Both the position numbers and the translations under genes were made by a program. Source: Lunularia cruciata (taxonomy: Eukaryota; Streptophyta; Marchantiopsida; Lunulariales; Lunulariaceae). From it: DNA of 64,000 nucleotides. Below, in pieces: positions 1 through 12,220 of the stretch. The notes below the pieces were generated by a model that ran no database searches, was not told where the DNA came from, and saw only the letters and a program-made list of their open reading frames with translations. The stretch is taken from assembly GCA_948567375.1 (NCBI GenBank), contig OX419756.1:50322552-50386551 (forward strand). Reading direction: 5' to 3'. Positions within the stretch are counted from its first letter, which is position 1, and every line of letters begins with the position of its first letter.

Positions 1-330
1 CTTTCCTACCGCTATTCACCGCTTGTCGCCGCTCAATGCAATGCAACACGAAAAAAAATAAAGGCAAGCAAGTTGTCGTCGGCACTCGTGGGCGCTCGTA
101 GAAGCTACTGAGCACTAGTAGGTGCTTGTGGTTGCTGGGTATGTGCTCATGGCCACTGGGTAGGCGCTAGTTGATGCTCGCAGCCGCTAGGTGGCACTCG
201 ATGACGCTGGGAAAAAACTCATGAAGTTGGTAGGCGCTCGTTGGCGCTTGACAGACATGGATTCATGGCTTGTAGTCGCTCGGAGGCGCTCGTTGGCGCG
301 CGTAGATGCTGAGGGCCGCTCGTGATGTGT
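1..330. repeat. Degenerate GGCGCTCG-type short repeats
   Basis: No gene is visible here. Loose variants of GGCGCTCGT, GGCGCTAG and GGCACTCG recur every 10-25 bases, spaced irregularly. The same kind of repeat returns at 3090-3480 in the same orientation and at 4240-4460 as the reverse complement. The repeats flank the ORF remnant at 547-3030. They could be subterminal repeats of a DNA transposon, but I see no terminal inverted repeat. Confidence 0.5.
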
Positions 331-546
331 TTAGGGTTGAGTGTTTAGAGGGAAATGGCGCCCATATTTGTAAGGTGATGACACGTTGGATACAAAAGGC
401 GCAATTGAGTATATAGCACATGAAAATACAAGAGTTAGACCACAATATGAGAGTTCACAAGTGTAAACTAAAACATAAATGTATACATGGGGAGAAATGA
501 ACATAATATGTTATAAATAGGGAGCCAGTAGAACCTAAACCTATGA

Positions 547-2140
547 CTATGGAGGTCGAGGAGGTGAAGAAGAAGAGGGAGATGCACTATGGTGTCTAAG
601 TGCTACTACTGCATCCTCAAGTCTACGATGGTATACATGATGTTGAATCCTAAATGGACTCAATGACCACCATAGGGGCCACTCGCTCTCATCCAAGTCT
701 TGATGCATGATACCACTAGCAAGAAGAAGATATGGGTCACAACTGTAAGAACTTAATCTACCTAATGTCCACTCCTCTTCTGCCCAACTAATAGCAGGCC
801 TATCATCATGGACAAATCTGTCCAAAGCACTCATCAAAGGGTCAAATGACCAAGTGTATGATGCTCTATGTACCCTATAAGGACGGAAGTGGGTAGGGTG
901 GATAGTACCATGTAGATGGTTCCTATAATAAGAGAGTGCATAACTATCTATGATCAAAAGATCACAAAGAGGTAAACCTAATGAAGTCAGATGCTCATAT
1001 GATCTAACTCTAAGTCCTCTGAACTCCGAATCTTCTTGTATATCTCTAGAGCACAAACATGCCATGAGGCGAGACCCAGTATGAACTCCCTCCAGGAGTT
1101 TAGACCACTGCCACATGCTTTGTAGCAACCACTCCACTCCATCCGGAGTAAGATCTATCCACAAGATAACCTCAAAGCGTAGCAAACAGAACTGGATGAA
1201 ATGGCTAACACTAAGACGGGCTATCCACCCTACAGGCCCGGACTGTGCGTGAGGGCACCAACCATGCATAGTCATCCCGCTCTCCCATGCACAGAAACCA
1301 ATAGCACCACGAATCCATAATGAACACATACAAGTAACATCCACAATAATAATCTTCTTCCATAGGAAGTCGGGGAAGAGGATATGTGGAATATACTCTC
1401 TTGATAGACGAATCCTCTCTCTAAACTCAATCTGAGTGCCCTGAGTCTCCACACTATGAGGTAACACATGGGTGGCATCAGTCTGGGTCTGCATCTCATG
1501 ACGAGTATGGGTCTTGCAAGCAATAGTACGTAGTTTGGGTCCAAGATAAGCCACACGAGCCCTCAAATGAGCTAGACTAATCTCACTCTCCTCTACATGA
1601 GCTCTCATTTGAGCTAGACTACTCTCGCTCTCCTCTACCTAAACATGTGCACTCTCACACCTCTCTATAGCATATGCTAACTCTTGTGCCTGATTATGCA
1701 ACTGGAGCTTGTAACCCTCCGCCATGGCAGCGGCACCTAGTATGTCCATGTCCAAGTCACCTAATCTCTGCTCTCTCTCCATCTCAGAAGTAAGCAAGGT
1801 CAAATCCATCTCCTCCTTTTCAGCAAGTAAATCCTCTCGCTCACAAAGGAGTCTCTCTCGCTCTAGCACTAATCTTTCTCTCTCCTCTACACTCTCCAAT
1901 CTACTCTCACGCTCAAGCACTAATCTCTCTCTCTCTCCTCTACACTCTCTAGTCTACTCTCATGCTCAAGGAGATTTCTCTCTCTACACTCAGCCACTCG
2001 AACACAATCATCTAAAATGTGAGTGATGTCAACTAAACAAGAAGGAGGTGAAGGTACTCTGAAATGCATGGGGTCACCAACTCCCTCCACAGATGGAGGA
2101 AGTGGTGAAGGGGAAGAAGAGTGAAAAGAGCTATCTCAAC
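547..2140 (-). pseudogene. Coiled-coil ORF remnant, family not recognised
   Basis: One minus-strand frame runs from about 2140 to the stop at 547. It is interrupted by a TAG near 1636 and by at least one frame slip in the repetitive stretch near 1935. The upstream part (1639-2000) is a charged coiled coil built from repeats such as ESRLESVEERERL. The downstream 353 residues (547-1608) are rich in Trp, His and Arg and end in a Ser/Pro tail. I do not recognise a domain. The style, with a coiled coil next to a Trp-rich domain and single-stop decay, suits a transposon-associated plant protein. A degraded host gene is possible. The TAG could come from CAG by one transition. Confidence 0.4.
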
Positions 2141-2380
2141 AAAAGGTAAGGGTTGTGTCTCAACACAAATCTGTTGAACACCTGTTCACAAGTGGTACAT
2201 TTAGTTATCCATCAAGTACAAATTCATATTTGACTATACAAATATACAAGTTCACAAGTTCATTAATTCAAGCTTCTTAAATGAACTCATTTATTAAATC
2301 CGGTAATGGTATATACAAAAGAACTTTGTATGTTTTCCAACATATATATATATATGACAAACTCAAACCTAATCAATCAA

Positions 2381-3030
2381 TCACTCACCATCCTCATCCT
2401 CTCCCTCATCCTCCCCATCATCAGTAGTCTCATCCTCATCCAAGCTATCTGCATCCTCATGATCATCACCATGCTCTCCCTCGTGTATAATCTCCTCCTC
2501 TCCATCACTTAGGTACATCACATCCTCCTCTGGAATGAAACCTCTCTCCACAAAGAGATGCGTGAGTATCTGTCTAAGGAAGGTGACTTTGAACCTACGC
2601 CCCTTAGGACTCCTCACTTGGCTTGGCAACCTCCCCACCTCCGCAATGATAGCTCTAAAAGCTAACTCTCCTCAATCATAATCCTCCACACCAAATCTCC
2701 TCAACTTGGTCTTGGTGTTGAGTACCAAATGCCCATGTACAATCTTGGGTCTAATAGTGGGTGCAACTAGTGCACCCATCAATTGGAAGAAAGCTCTGAA
2801 TGCATGATATACACATTACCTTGCAAGATATCTTTTTGCAACCTTGTCCCTTTGTGGAAACTAGTCTGAGATAGTTGTGTAAGGAATTGTCCTCAGTCTT
2901 GGTGTTCTCCCCTGTGGCATGGCAAGTGCATCTCTAACTATATCTGCAGTCAATTGAAATTGCCTACCTCTTACCAAATCTGTGCAAGAGACCTTGTCCC
3001 ATGAACTCACAAACTCTGTACATGGAATGA
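2381..3030 (-). pseudogene. Probable upstream part of the same ORF remnant
   Basis: Minus-strand coding-like sequence with two interrupting stops (near 2675 and 2862). It opens after a plausible acceptor (TTGTGCAG) near 3030. The downstream 85 residues (2381-2638) end in a highly acidic tail (DGEDEGEDEDGE). The reading sense and position suggest it is the 5' part of the coiled-coil ORF at 547-2140. I cannot assign a family. The pattern resembles transposon-borne plant ORFs, which is an impression and not a match. Confidence 0.3.
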
Positions 3031-3089
3031 CCTGCACAACCCACCAAAAATTTCAGCTCAAACTTCTATCCCAAGAACTCAAGCTCAAG

Positions 3090-3480
3090 GGGTGCCGTTG
3101 GGTGCCGCTCGAAGGCGCTCGCGGACAGTTTTAACACACTAAAGAGTCACGAGGTGCCGCTCATTGCCATAGGTAGCCTTTGGGAGCCGCAATTGGGAGA
3201 TGCGGGAGGGGTGCTCTTGACCACCGATGGCGCCCGCAGTGCATCGGGAGGATGCTCAAGGCCACGCGGGGGCGCCCGTGGACGCTGCCCATAGGCACAG
3301 TTGCGCTAGATGGCGCTACAAGACAGTGAGGGGTTAAGCTAGGAACCGCACGGAGGCGTTGGGTGCCGCAAGTACGTCTGCGCAGCCGCGCGGGGTCGTT
3401 GGGTGCACACAGGGAAGGCGCTCGTGCATACAGGTTTAGTGTGCTTGATGGCATGGGAGGACACTGGGTGGCACTACGGG
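3090..3480. repeat. Second cluster of GGCGCTCG-type repeats
   Basis: Variants of GGTGCCGCTCG, GGCGCTCG and GGCGCCCG are densely repeated. The orientation matches the cluster at 1-330, and the two clusters bracket the ORF remnant at 547-3030. Open frames here are by-products of the GC-rich repeat. Confidence 0.5.
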
Positions 3481-3599
3481 ACAGGCTAGGAGGCATTGAT
3501 AATTTGAAAGCAATTTCTAGAAATAAAATGAACATATCAAGATGGAATGAAAAGAAAAGAATGAGGAATGTTTGAAAAGTACCTCTAGCCATGGATAGT

Positions 3600-4239
3600 G
3601 AAGTCCAAGAGCTATTTTCAGCCCCATTACATCTAGATCAATCTCCCAAATTCCCAAAACAGCAGTTTGAACTTGATGTTTGTCCAGCTAGCACCACTTG
3701 ATGAAATTGGTTGGGTGTTGAATGGTATGGAATGTTATGAGCCAATCTCCTTCCTGAGTATTTCTCATGTCGGGCCCGTCAACTATCTTTTTGTATTCTC
3801 AGATTTTTGCCATGGTTGAAAATGAATGTGCTTTGTCTCTTGAATGCTCTCTTTTCTCTCTTCTCAATCACTCCTTGTTGCGTCTCGAGTTGTGCTTCAG
3901 CCAGCCAGTTTGCCTCTTTCCTTCCACTGTCTTGAAATGTCTCACCCGCCCACCCTCTGCCTTGCAAAATGACCCTCCCGCACACCCTTTGCCTCGCAAA
4001 ATGACCCTCAATTGCCCTTTCTCCTTTGAACTACTCACTCATGAAATTCTGCTTCCAACACCCCACACACTCAAGAATAAGGCTTTCTAAGACATCCACA
4101 CCCACTCAAATGATAGGAATGGAAAAGAACAAGTTTTATATAACCCATGCTGTTGGAAAAAAATTCAATACCGAACATCCTTAAATGTACACTTTGGAGG
4201 CAAAATTGCATTTTTTCAACCGAAGAACCCAAATCCCAA
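3600..4239. other. No gene seen
   Basis: Mixed non-coding sequence. Around 3940-4015 a short phrase (CTTGCAAAATGACCCTC and variants) is repeated two to three times. I see no supported coding region. Confidence 0.5.
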
Positions 4240-4500
4240 GCGGCAACATGCGGCACTCTACGTCGCTAACCGGCACAGCCAAGCGTTGCATAATTCACGC
4301 AGTGCCTTCCGGCGCCTACCAGCGCCTATGAGTGCATGTAATATGTGTGCATATTTTGGTGCGCTCCCAGCGTCCGCCAGCGTCTACAAGCGCCACTCAA
4401 TGACTTTTTTAAGTTTGTGAGCGGCACCCAACGGCTACGAGCGTCATCGCCCGGTGTATGCAACATCAGCTCATTTTTTCCAAGTGCACGTAAGTGTAAA
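4240..4500. repeat. Third GGCGCTCG-type cluster, inverted
   Basis: AGCGCCTA, AGCGTCCG and GAGCGTCA variants are the reverse complement of the motif seen at 1-330 and 3090-3480. This inverted placement is why a transposon with subterminal repeats is considered. Confidence 0.4.
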
Positions 4501-4773
4501 CGGGGGACTTACAAATGTATAGATTAAGCTTCATAAAATTATTTTTGCATCCACATGATGTTCTTATCCCAATATTACAGCAAGATACACTCATGGTCTA
4601 AGAAAAAGACTCCTGATCTAAGTTACCAGACTATGAGATATGAAATGAATACTGAGAATATATATTTTATTATATGGAACCTCAATCAATCAATATAGTA
4701 TATCATCTTGGTTATAATAAAGGCAAATTTTCATCACCCTTGATCTACTTTCTTCTCTACCAAGTTCTATACC

Positions 4774-5914
4774 CTAAAATGATATTTCTGAATCTATTTC
4801 AGTCTCCTCTGTAAATCCGCCACCGTCCTCTGACCAAAGGTCAGACCTATTGATTAAAAAATTATGTAAAATAATAAACACCGATACCCACTTTAACAAG
4901 TAAGCATTTCTACTATTGTCTTTCAGTTGCACTCTTACCTCGCGAAGAGAATGCCATCTAGCTTTCAATACTCCTATACAATGCTCATTTATCACTCTTG
5001 CCTTTGCTAAATATTTATTGAACTCCTGCTTGTCCTCTGAGCAAGCCTGCTTGAAAGCGGGTACTAGGTGATGCATGGATATATAACCCAAATCACCTAA
5101 AAGGTACTCCTTTGCCTCAAAAGTGCAACACCTCCCTCTTCGGTTCAAATCATTCCATAGTGACAATTTTTTCAAACAAGTCATATCATGACATTGCCTG
5201 GCATTCTTGCATATAAAAAAAGGCCATACTTTTAGTAAACTAAACAAACAGAATCACCAATGCATCGCAAAAATACCTAACAAAATAACACATAACATAA
5301 ACAATACCTCCGGAAAAATGTATAACTCTCCTTTTATCATCACAAATAACTTGGCCGTTTATAGAATATGAACCCTTGCGGCTGAAATATATTTCCCCGT
5401 CAATAGTTGGTCGGGCTGCAAGAGGAAACAATGTTCCATCTACCAAACCAACACAACCGGGAAAACCTTTCAGTGCAAAAACAGTGGATATCCTCTTCCT
5501 CTCCTCGAGTTTGGGCAAAGCAACTTGACTCCTCATCACATCTAATATGGCTGTCATAACTCTATTAGTAAAAGCAATTGTTGAACCAGCACTAATGTCC
5601 CAAATATTTAAACCCCGTGCAACACAAGCTCCATTTTTGTGATGCCCAAATCTATCCAATGCTAGGGCAACTTGGATCCACACGGGTGTTTGCTCTCTTC
5701 GGTACCTTTTCTCAAAAATCGGGTGAGTCTTAATCAAATCAACTAATGTTGAAAAAGAATCCCCATCCATTCTAGTAAGCTGGCGAAAGGACTTAGTATC
5801 TAGATTTCTAAAATACTCCTTCACAAACTCTCTACTACGAGGGTAAGTAACACGGGGTTCCAAGTATTGATGAGTATGTGCATACTCCCATCCACTAATA
5901 AAACATTCTAGCAT
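4774..5914 (-). CDS. PIF/Harbinger-type DDE transposase, probably decayed
   Basis: Two blocks form one transposase of the DDE_Tnp_4 type. The first (5914 down to about 5325) has an N-terminal region, a helix-turn-helix-like part with the phrase ALDRFGHH, and the first catalytic Asp in VGLVDGTLFP. The second (about 5200 down to 4774) carries the second Asp in YLLGDLGY and the catalytic Glu in RVINEHCIG, followed by the usual LHNFLI segment. Between them lies about 120 bases with a donor-like GGAG|GTATTG (near 5315) and an AG near 5200. It is probably an intron, although the phase is not clean. Such enzymes cut and paste Harbinger elements, normally with a Myb-like partner protein that I do not see here. 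The family call is firm; activity is doubtful. Confidence 0.85.
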
Positions 5915-5929
5915 ATCTAAATCTCCTCT

Positions 5930-6412
5930 TAATTCCTCGTCTTCATCTTCTAATCTTGGTAGCTATATCTCCAAATCTAACCGAATCATCCATTGAATAC
6001 ATTTTCTAATATTTTTGGTTAGTTCTAAATGAATGCTCCCTCTCGGCATGACAAAATTCTATTTTTAATCACCACTGATCACTCCTTATCGACGAAGGGG
6101 ATCTCTCTTCTCCGCAAAGAGGCATCTCCCTCTCCTTGTGAAATTTCAGCAAAGGGACATCTCTGTGTGCATAAAAAAACAATCTCATCAATTTCATTCT
6201 GTAACAAGAAAAAAAATTCATGAATTTCATTTCATTACTCAAGGGGAAGAAAGGTATACATTTCATACTCGTACAAAAGACAATTTTTTAAAATAATGAA
6301 ATCAAGAGTAACACTTCAAACAAAATCACTCCTCACTCTAACCTTCTCACGGGCTCGCACTCAAATCTTCCCACTCCAAACAAATTCACTCCCCATTCCA
6401 CCTTTGGCTATG
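5930..6412. other. No gene seen
   Basis: AT-rich flank of the transposase with short repeated phrases such as TTCATTTCATTACTC. Terminal inverted repeats of the Harbinger element were not identified. Confidence 0.4.
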
Positions 6413-6586
6413 GGTCTCTCAAATCTTCGTGGCGTGGTCAATTTTCGTAGGCACTAAAATCTTTCCACTCATGCTTCCCTCCAATCTTCCTCGGTGGTAT
6501 GGTCTCTCAAATCTTCATCAGTGGTCAATTTCCGCATGCACTCAAATCTTTCCACTCATGCTCCCTCCAATCTTCCTCGGTCAAAA
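6413..6586. repeat. Tandem duplication, two units of about 87 bp
   Basis: The unit starting GGTCTCTCAAATCTTC and ending CCTCCAATCTTCCTCGG occurs twice head to tail, with about ten differences. Overlapping open frames here are produced by the duplication and are not supported as genes. Confidence 0.7.
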
Positions 6587-6589
6587 TTT

Positions 6590-8690
6590 GCCCAGTTGCC
6601 GGTTGTCATTTCATTTCCATGGGTGTTCTCGAACATCCTTGGATGCCCCGGATGCTCCTTTTGGTGGCCGTCACTTTCACTCTAACCCTAAATGAAAACT
6701 TAATTAACCCTAATGTGCAATCAATGCACTGCGGAGTGATAACGAAAATTCCTTATCCCTTATTTTCTATGAACCACCTCATACAGAAGTGTGCTAATAA
6801 TAAGGAACTTGGCCCCAACTCCGGAACATTACCTTTTCTACCTCCCGGTCACACACGGTACCCATTTAGTCAACGCTTTGTAACAATCTATATGAAAAGT
6901 TTAGAAACTTCGTAAAACTATTTCTGAAACCCCTAATGTTCTGAATTCCGAGGACCGCGACTCTCCGCATACACACCGTCACACACACCCTACCTCCAAA
7001 GACGTAAGCAAATACTACGGTCTTCGCCGGTGGTCTGGCAGCGTCCGTTTTCGGCCAACGTTGGAATATCTTACTTATGGTGGTTTACTATATAGGAGGG
7101 TAGGTACTTCTCTAATAGTAATGTAATCCCCCGGACTGCCTCTAGAAACGTTTAACGAGGACAACGGACGAAACTACTTTTGGGACGAACGGGGATGACT
7201 TGGAACGATACATGCGTTTCTGTTTCGTGCATAATGCAAGGGGTTTAGTCTAATCCGGTTTTAATAAAAACATGTCAATACTTTCTAGAAAGGTGCAGGG
7301 ACAAACACAGTCCACGGAATGCAACCGGCAGATTTCCCGGTACCTCACACATCCACCGGGGACCATCCGTTGCCTGTGACGAGGCTTCTCAAGCCGGGGT
7401 CCTAACCTGTGTTTATCGGCCATTGTTGGTCAATGGCACGCAAAACTTGACGTGCACGGTATACGCTTAGAAGGTTCAGCCTCGAGCTGCCGTAGATGAA
7501 GCTATACTGAGTTAACCTATAGAGAGGATGTTTTATTATAGAGTTCTAAGAATGATTTAACTGGCCTTAGATTATTAGAAAGTTAATATTAATGTAACAA
7601 TCTGTTTGTTTGATGCAAGTGTGGCCAAGGACTTCTTTGAACCATGGTATGTTTGAAATGTAATGTCAATGGTGACCCCATTTGAAGGATAGATGAAAAT
7701 CTCGAATGAAAAAACAAAATTGAAAGAAGCAGATAAACGATCAGCGTGCCTCGACCGGGAAAAGATCATTGGAGTATATAGCCCAGGATGGGAAGCTACG
7801 GAGTTTAGACGATAACTCCAAAACTTTCGACAGAAAGTTAAAAGATGTTCTTGAGCTAGTGTAGAAAACTGCAAGTGAAATGTCGTGTTATTTCAAAAGG
7901 ATAACATATGTTGAATGTCAAAGTAAGTGGAGGAAGAAGAGGAAAATAAAAACCAGGGCAAGGGCTTGAACAAAGATCAAAATAAAAAGCAACGTTTTGA
8001 CAAGAGGAGACTGTTGAGCGTGTTTGGTTCTCCACTGATATATCATTATTTAACTCTGACAGAGGATAAGATGATTGAGTTCCATTGATCGAGGGCGAGA
8101 AATCTTCTCAATTTCTGTAAACATTCTGTATATTTACATCACAGAAACCGAGTTAGTATTCTTTGTAGTTCTCCTCTCCATGCTTTTGCTGTTCATATGA
8201 TTTAACCGTGCGAAGAGTTCAGAGGTCTTTGAAATTTAGAACTGATGTGATTTCTTGTCAGTTTTGCTGGATTCAGTATCTTTGCCTGAAAATCTTGCTT
8301 CCCAGTAGGTTTGGATCCATGTATGCATGCTCTAGAACAGCATCAGGGACAGAGCCTTGTAAGTGAGCCACGAACTCCATGTCCAGGAATTGTCCGTCTC
8401 CAAATCAAAAGCTTTGCACCCATGGGCTGTGTTCTGATGCTCATTACATTTCCACCAGATCTTGCCTGCCTAGCGGTGATCCTCCTTCCAGCTCTCATAG
8501 GCAGGAGTCTGGCATCGCAGCTACAGGAGAGGGATGGTCAATCGAAGGCTCTACGTTACAGCTGCTGAAATAGAAGGTAGTTATTTGGAGATCCTCCTCT
8601 CCACACTAGAGTTCCTAGCAGCTTGCTTGAACTAGTAAGTCGGTAACGAGACATTGTTGGCGAAGAGGACATGATACAGTGGAAAGAAAA
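6590..8690. other. Long stretch without a supported gene
   Basis: I read both strands and found no recognisable protein, RNA gene or transposon end. Open frames are under 110 codons with no motif. Part of this may be intron or 3' flank of the minus-strand gene to the right. Confidence 0.4.
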
Positions 8691-8692
8691 TG

Positions 8693-9988
8693 TCATTCTC
8701 GTTCGAAGATCCATTTTGTAACTATGAGAGCATGATTTCTCGTCAATTTGTACAACATTTCCAATGATATTAGAAAGTGGATCGCAGTTCCTTGCTTGTA
8801 ACTAGTAGTTGGAAGTATGATACGAAGGTGTACACTGTCTTCAGTGATATTACGAAGCGCAACATCTCTGACATACTCCATCTCACTTCGATAACCCATT
8901 ATGAATGCCACGAGTGGACGTCGATAGCCTTCCTTTTGATTGACTTGTGATCCCGTTGGTACATGCGTAAACAATAGAGTGCAGCTGATAACTTCAATAA
9001 GTGATAGGTCATAGCTACTTCAGGCTAACTGCGGTAGAGGAAGAAAACAAGTTGTTCTAAGATATTACTACAGCTCCAGTCAGTACCTACCGTACGCACT
9101 GTGATACAGATTTAGAATAACTACCAGCTTAAAGATGATGAATTGGAATACCTCGACAAGCTGTGGATGCATTAAATATTGGGTTGCTACCCGGTATCCA
9201 GTTTTGACACCTGATATCTGCGAGTGAGTAAAAATGATGGCGCTTTTCTACGAGGACAAAGAACAAACCTGAAGTTCCTTCACTAGCGGATGGCCTGGGT
9301 ATCCAGAATAGAAATTCTTCGCTTTAGAATCAGAACTGAATCTGCAATATATGTGGGAATACCACATTTGCTCTTTCAGTTCTGGTTACGCTTGAATAAA
9401 CAGGACATAGTAATGGTTAATTATTTTAGCCACGGACGCCAAGGACTCCTATGCAGCTTGTTCGTACAGCTATATGTGCCTTTAAATTCTGGGTAAACCG
9501 AAGTCGAACTGATCTGTAGGGTTCAGAATTGTTCCTTCAAGGGTCAAGGGTCAAGTGTTTAAAAGAGGAATAGTCAAAAACATCAATTCACAACGGGCGT
9601 TTTAGAACTCACAACCTTATGGGCTACTGACCACTCGATTATTAAACAATGTCTCTTCTCATTAATAAGTAGAGACTGAACTGAATTTCAGTCTCTACTT
9701 ATTTCATATGGAAACCTCAAGAAGTCCTATCTCTAGTCTTTCTCTTCGTTGTGGCTAATGTGTGAAACTCGCGAGAAACTCCGATGAAACAGTCAATCTC
9801 GAAGTCAACTTATGGCTATGAAGAGTGTCACAGTTATCTAAGAGCCACACCTCAACAGGCTTTTCCTCTTTCTTCTTCGAAATACTTGGTTCAGGAACAC
9901 GATGAAGACATGACTCTAACCCACAGAGCTGTAAGGCTGTACTGCCGATCTGCAAGACACGTTTGAACGTATCATCAGGTACAAACAC
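8693..9988 (-). CDS. Candidate exons of an unrecognised minus-strand gene
   Basis: Two stretches look coding. The one at 9755-9993 opens directly after a good acceptor (TGTCTTTCAG) and encodes a peptide with CGLESCLHRVPEP and a lysine-rich patch. The one at 8693-8974 encodes a peptide with GYRSEMEYVRDVALRNI. No domain is recognised. Their strand and spacing fit the exon series that continues to 16467, so they may be its 3' part. They could equally be chance open frames. Confidence 0.25.
9664..9703. repeat. Perfect 17-bp inverted repeat with 6-nt loop
   Basis: Arms at 9664-9680 and 9687-9703 are exact reverse complements (AATAAGTAGAGACTGAA and its complement) around CTGAAT. It could be the remains of a MITE or a recent palindromic insertion. 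It is too short for a typical plant microRNA precursor. Confidence 0.8.
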
Positions 9989-10169
9989 TCCTGAAAGACA
10001 TTGGTAACATAAACATAGCCTATGGTGAAAGAACCCGGAGGTCGTTGATTATGCGCAGCATGAAATTTTACCTGAAATTACCAAGTCCCACTCGTTTCGT
10101 TCCGATACAGAAGAGGTGGATGAAGAGATCGGCGTAGCGTGCGCAAACTGCCAAATATTTTGGAAAACC

Positions 10170-11236
10170 CTAGCTTGCCTCTTTTTCTGAAGAACTTTTC
10201 TCATCTGCTGATCTGATTCTTGTATTCATTTCACCAGGTTCAACTTGCGTTGAGATCCCTGCTCTTATTTCTCCATCAGAGAGACTGTGATTCACGCTGT
10301 AGTTTCCTGAAAACTGTAGTACCCTAAACATTGCATCCTCATTTTCTTTTGAATCATACTTACTGATTATCCCGGGTTCTGACAAATCAGCCCCATCATC
10401 CTCAGGAGTATAAGAGAAGCTGTGATATAAACCCACTGTACTGGTGAACATGTTACCACATTCACCTTCTGATGGCAGTGCTCCTGCTTCAACCTCACCT
10501 GCTTCAACCTCACACAGGTTGGATCTAGCATTAGCGCAACTCTATGATCTTGCTTGTTTTTTGTAGTAAACCCGACATGTACCACCAGTTGTAATTTCAG
10601 CAAATCAAAACCTCTATAGGGAGATACCCTGAACTCTAGAAAACTTACTTTGAGTCGTTTTAAGCAAATTGACAAAGGTCCTACATCTTTCCCGGGTTCT
10701 GCAGTCTCAAAGCGACCTTGTGAAATTACCCCCGACATTCTTTTCCTCTCCTTTTACGCAAATACCAAATCCAATAGATATGATGAGACCATCTACTACG
10801 ATAGCTATACTGGTGATCAGAACCCCCAACATACCTTCTGAAAGTGGAGCAGTCTGAATTCTAGAAACTCCAGACGTCGTGCGCAAATCCCTATACATGA
10901 GATGCCTTTCAAATTGCTCGCTTGGAAGATTTGTCTGAGACCGATCTCTCTGACGTGCAGGGACTGGGAAGTGATGAATTTCACCAGGAGATTGAGGTCT
11001 TGTCTGACTCTCTGACTCTCGACCTGCTGAACTAATCGTAGCCCGGTGAAGGTTTTCAACTCGTCCAACACTTGAGTCCGACCACGGCTCATGTAGAGTA
11101 CTGTATCTTCTGCCTCTACCGGACGCGTCAGACGAACCAGAACCATCATACGACCAAGCTAATCCAGCAATTTTTCCAATGTCAATATTTCTTACAAGTG
11201 ATTCCGACTCTAGCTCCTTAGTTGTACCTGCCAAGA
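10170..11236 (-). CDS. Candidate exons of an unrecognised minus-strand gene
   Basis: Three coding-like pieces with usable splice sites follow one another on the minus strand. The first, 11236 to about 10838, comes after CTTGGCAG and ends at GAAG|GTATG. The second, about 10708 to 10640, ends at CTCAAA|GTAAGT and is in phase with the first. The third, about 10400 to 10170, ends in a Ser/Glu-rich tail and a stop. The first is Ser/Arg-rich (DGSGSSDASGRGRR). No family is recognised. They may be 3' exons of the gene at 11933-16467, or alternatives to the terminal exon at 11287-11465. Confidence 0.35.
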
Positions 11237-11286
11237 CGACGTAACTTGGTCAATTTCCTCACGTATGGTTGTCATCACAAAAATGT

Positions 11287-11465
11287 TTAGTCCACGTCAC
11301 GAGGATTCAGAGGAGCAAAAGCATCTCCTGTGGCTGCTACGAAGTAAGTAATATCAAAAGTCAGACACTCAATGAACATATCAAGCAGCAGGCTGCTACA
11401 AATGTGATCTTCAAGCATTCCGCATCTGGAACTTCCAGCTGAAAGGGGACCTAACTCATCAATTT
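11287..11465 (-). CDS. Candidate terminal exon, unrecognised gene
   Basis: Opens after an AG near 11466 and reads about 59 codons to a TAA at 11287-11289. The peptide has a hydrophobic, conserved-looking end (LLLDMFIECLTFDITYF, then PLNPRDVD). Its phase would accept an upstream exon ending with one extra base. It is a plausible C-terminus for the gene whose main exons lie at 11933-16467, but the exons between are not settled. Another open stretch at 11492-11669, after the acceptor CTCATACAG, could be one of them. Confidence 0.35.
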
Positions 11466-11932
11466 CTTCGTAGCAAAGCCGTTACTTTTTCTCACTTCAA
11501 CAACAAGCTTCTTTGGGCTCCATAGGCCCAAAGGTCCGGAGCAGTTGATGGGTCTCTCTTCCTAGTGATTTCATTTACGCTGAGGAAATGAGCTGAAGGA
11601 GACGGATCATCTTTTGAACTGGGAGACAGATCCACTCTTTTTTCCTGTATGAGAACTAAGTCTCCGGAGTAGGAGGGCAAGTGATACGTACCTGTGTACC
11701 CAACGCTCCTTTATCTTAAAATTATTTTCAGTAACTGTCCGTATGTTAGAAACATTATTTATTTTTCGCGAGAGCTCAAGTGGTGAGCAGGAAGGAGCTC
11801 AATAGTCCCAAGAAGGTAGAAACACCGTCACAGGCATCTTGCTCTAATTCCTCAACCTCAAGATTAGCATATACTTATCAATTCACAGGGTAGTAATCCC
11901 CAGTGTTGATGCCAACGAAGTGAAGAACTTAC

Positions 11933-11979
11933 GTGAGAACGATGAATAGGGTGTATGTCGCTCTTCTCCGTTCTCATCA
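11933..11979 (-). CDS. Small internal exon of the large minus-strand gene
   Basis: A 47-base exon between acceptor GGTTAGCAG and donor CAC|GTAAGT. Exon 12221-13405 leaves two bases of a codon and this exon supplies the third, so the frame stays open. It encodes about 15 residues (DENGEERHTPYSSFS). Both the phase match and the strong donor support it. The next exon is uncertain: a stretch at about 11776-11860 in compatible phase reads to a TGA, but its acceptor is poor. Confidence 0.5.
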
Positions 11980-12220
11980 CTGCTAACCAGAAAAAGAGAA
12001 GGTTTAGTTTAGGCAAGCGGAAAGATAAACGGGAAGGGAAGCAAATGCCATCTAATGAAGTTTTCCAAGTCACTTCCAGTTCGAAGACACACAAACGAGG
12101 GCCCTAAATACGGGATTTCTCACCTTCACATGTATGTGCCACATATCCGGAGGAAGTGAAGACTTCTCAGATTATGTACGAGCTATCACTAGGGGTGCGA
12201 GATATTTGATATGCCTTTAC

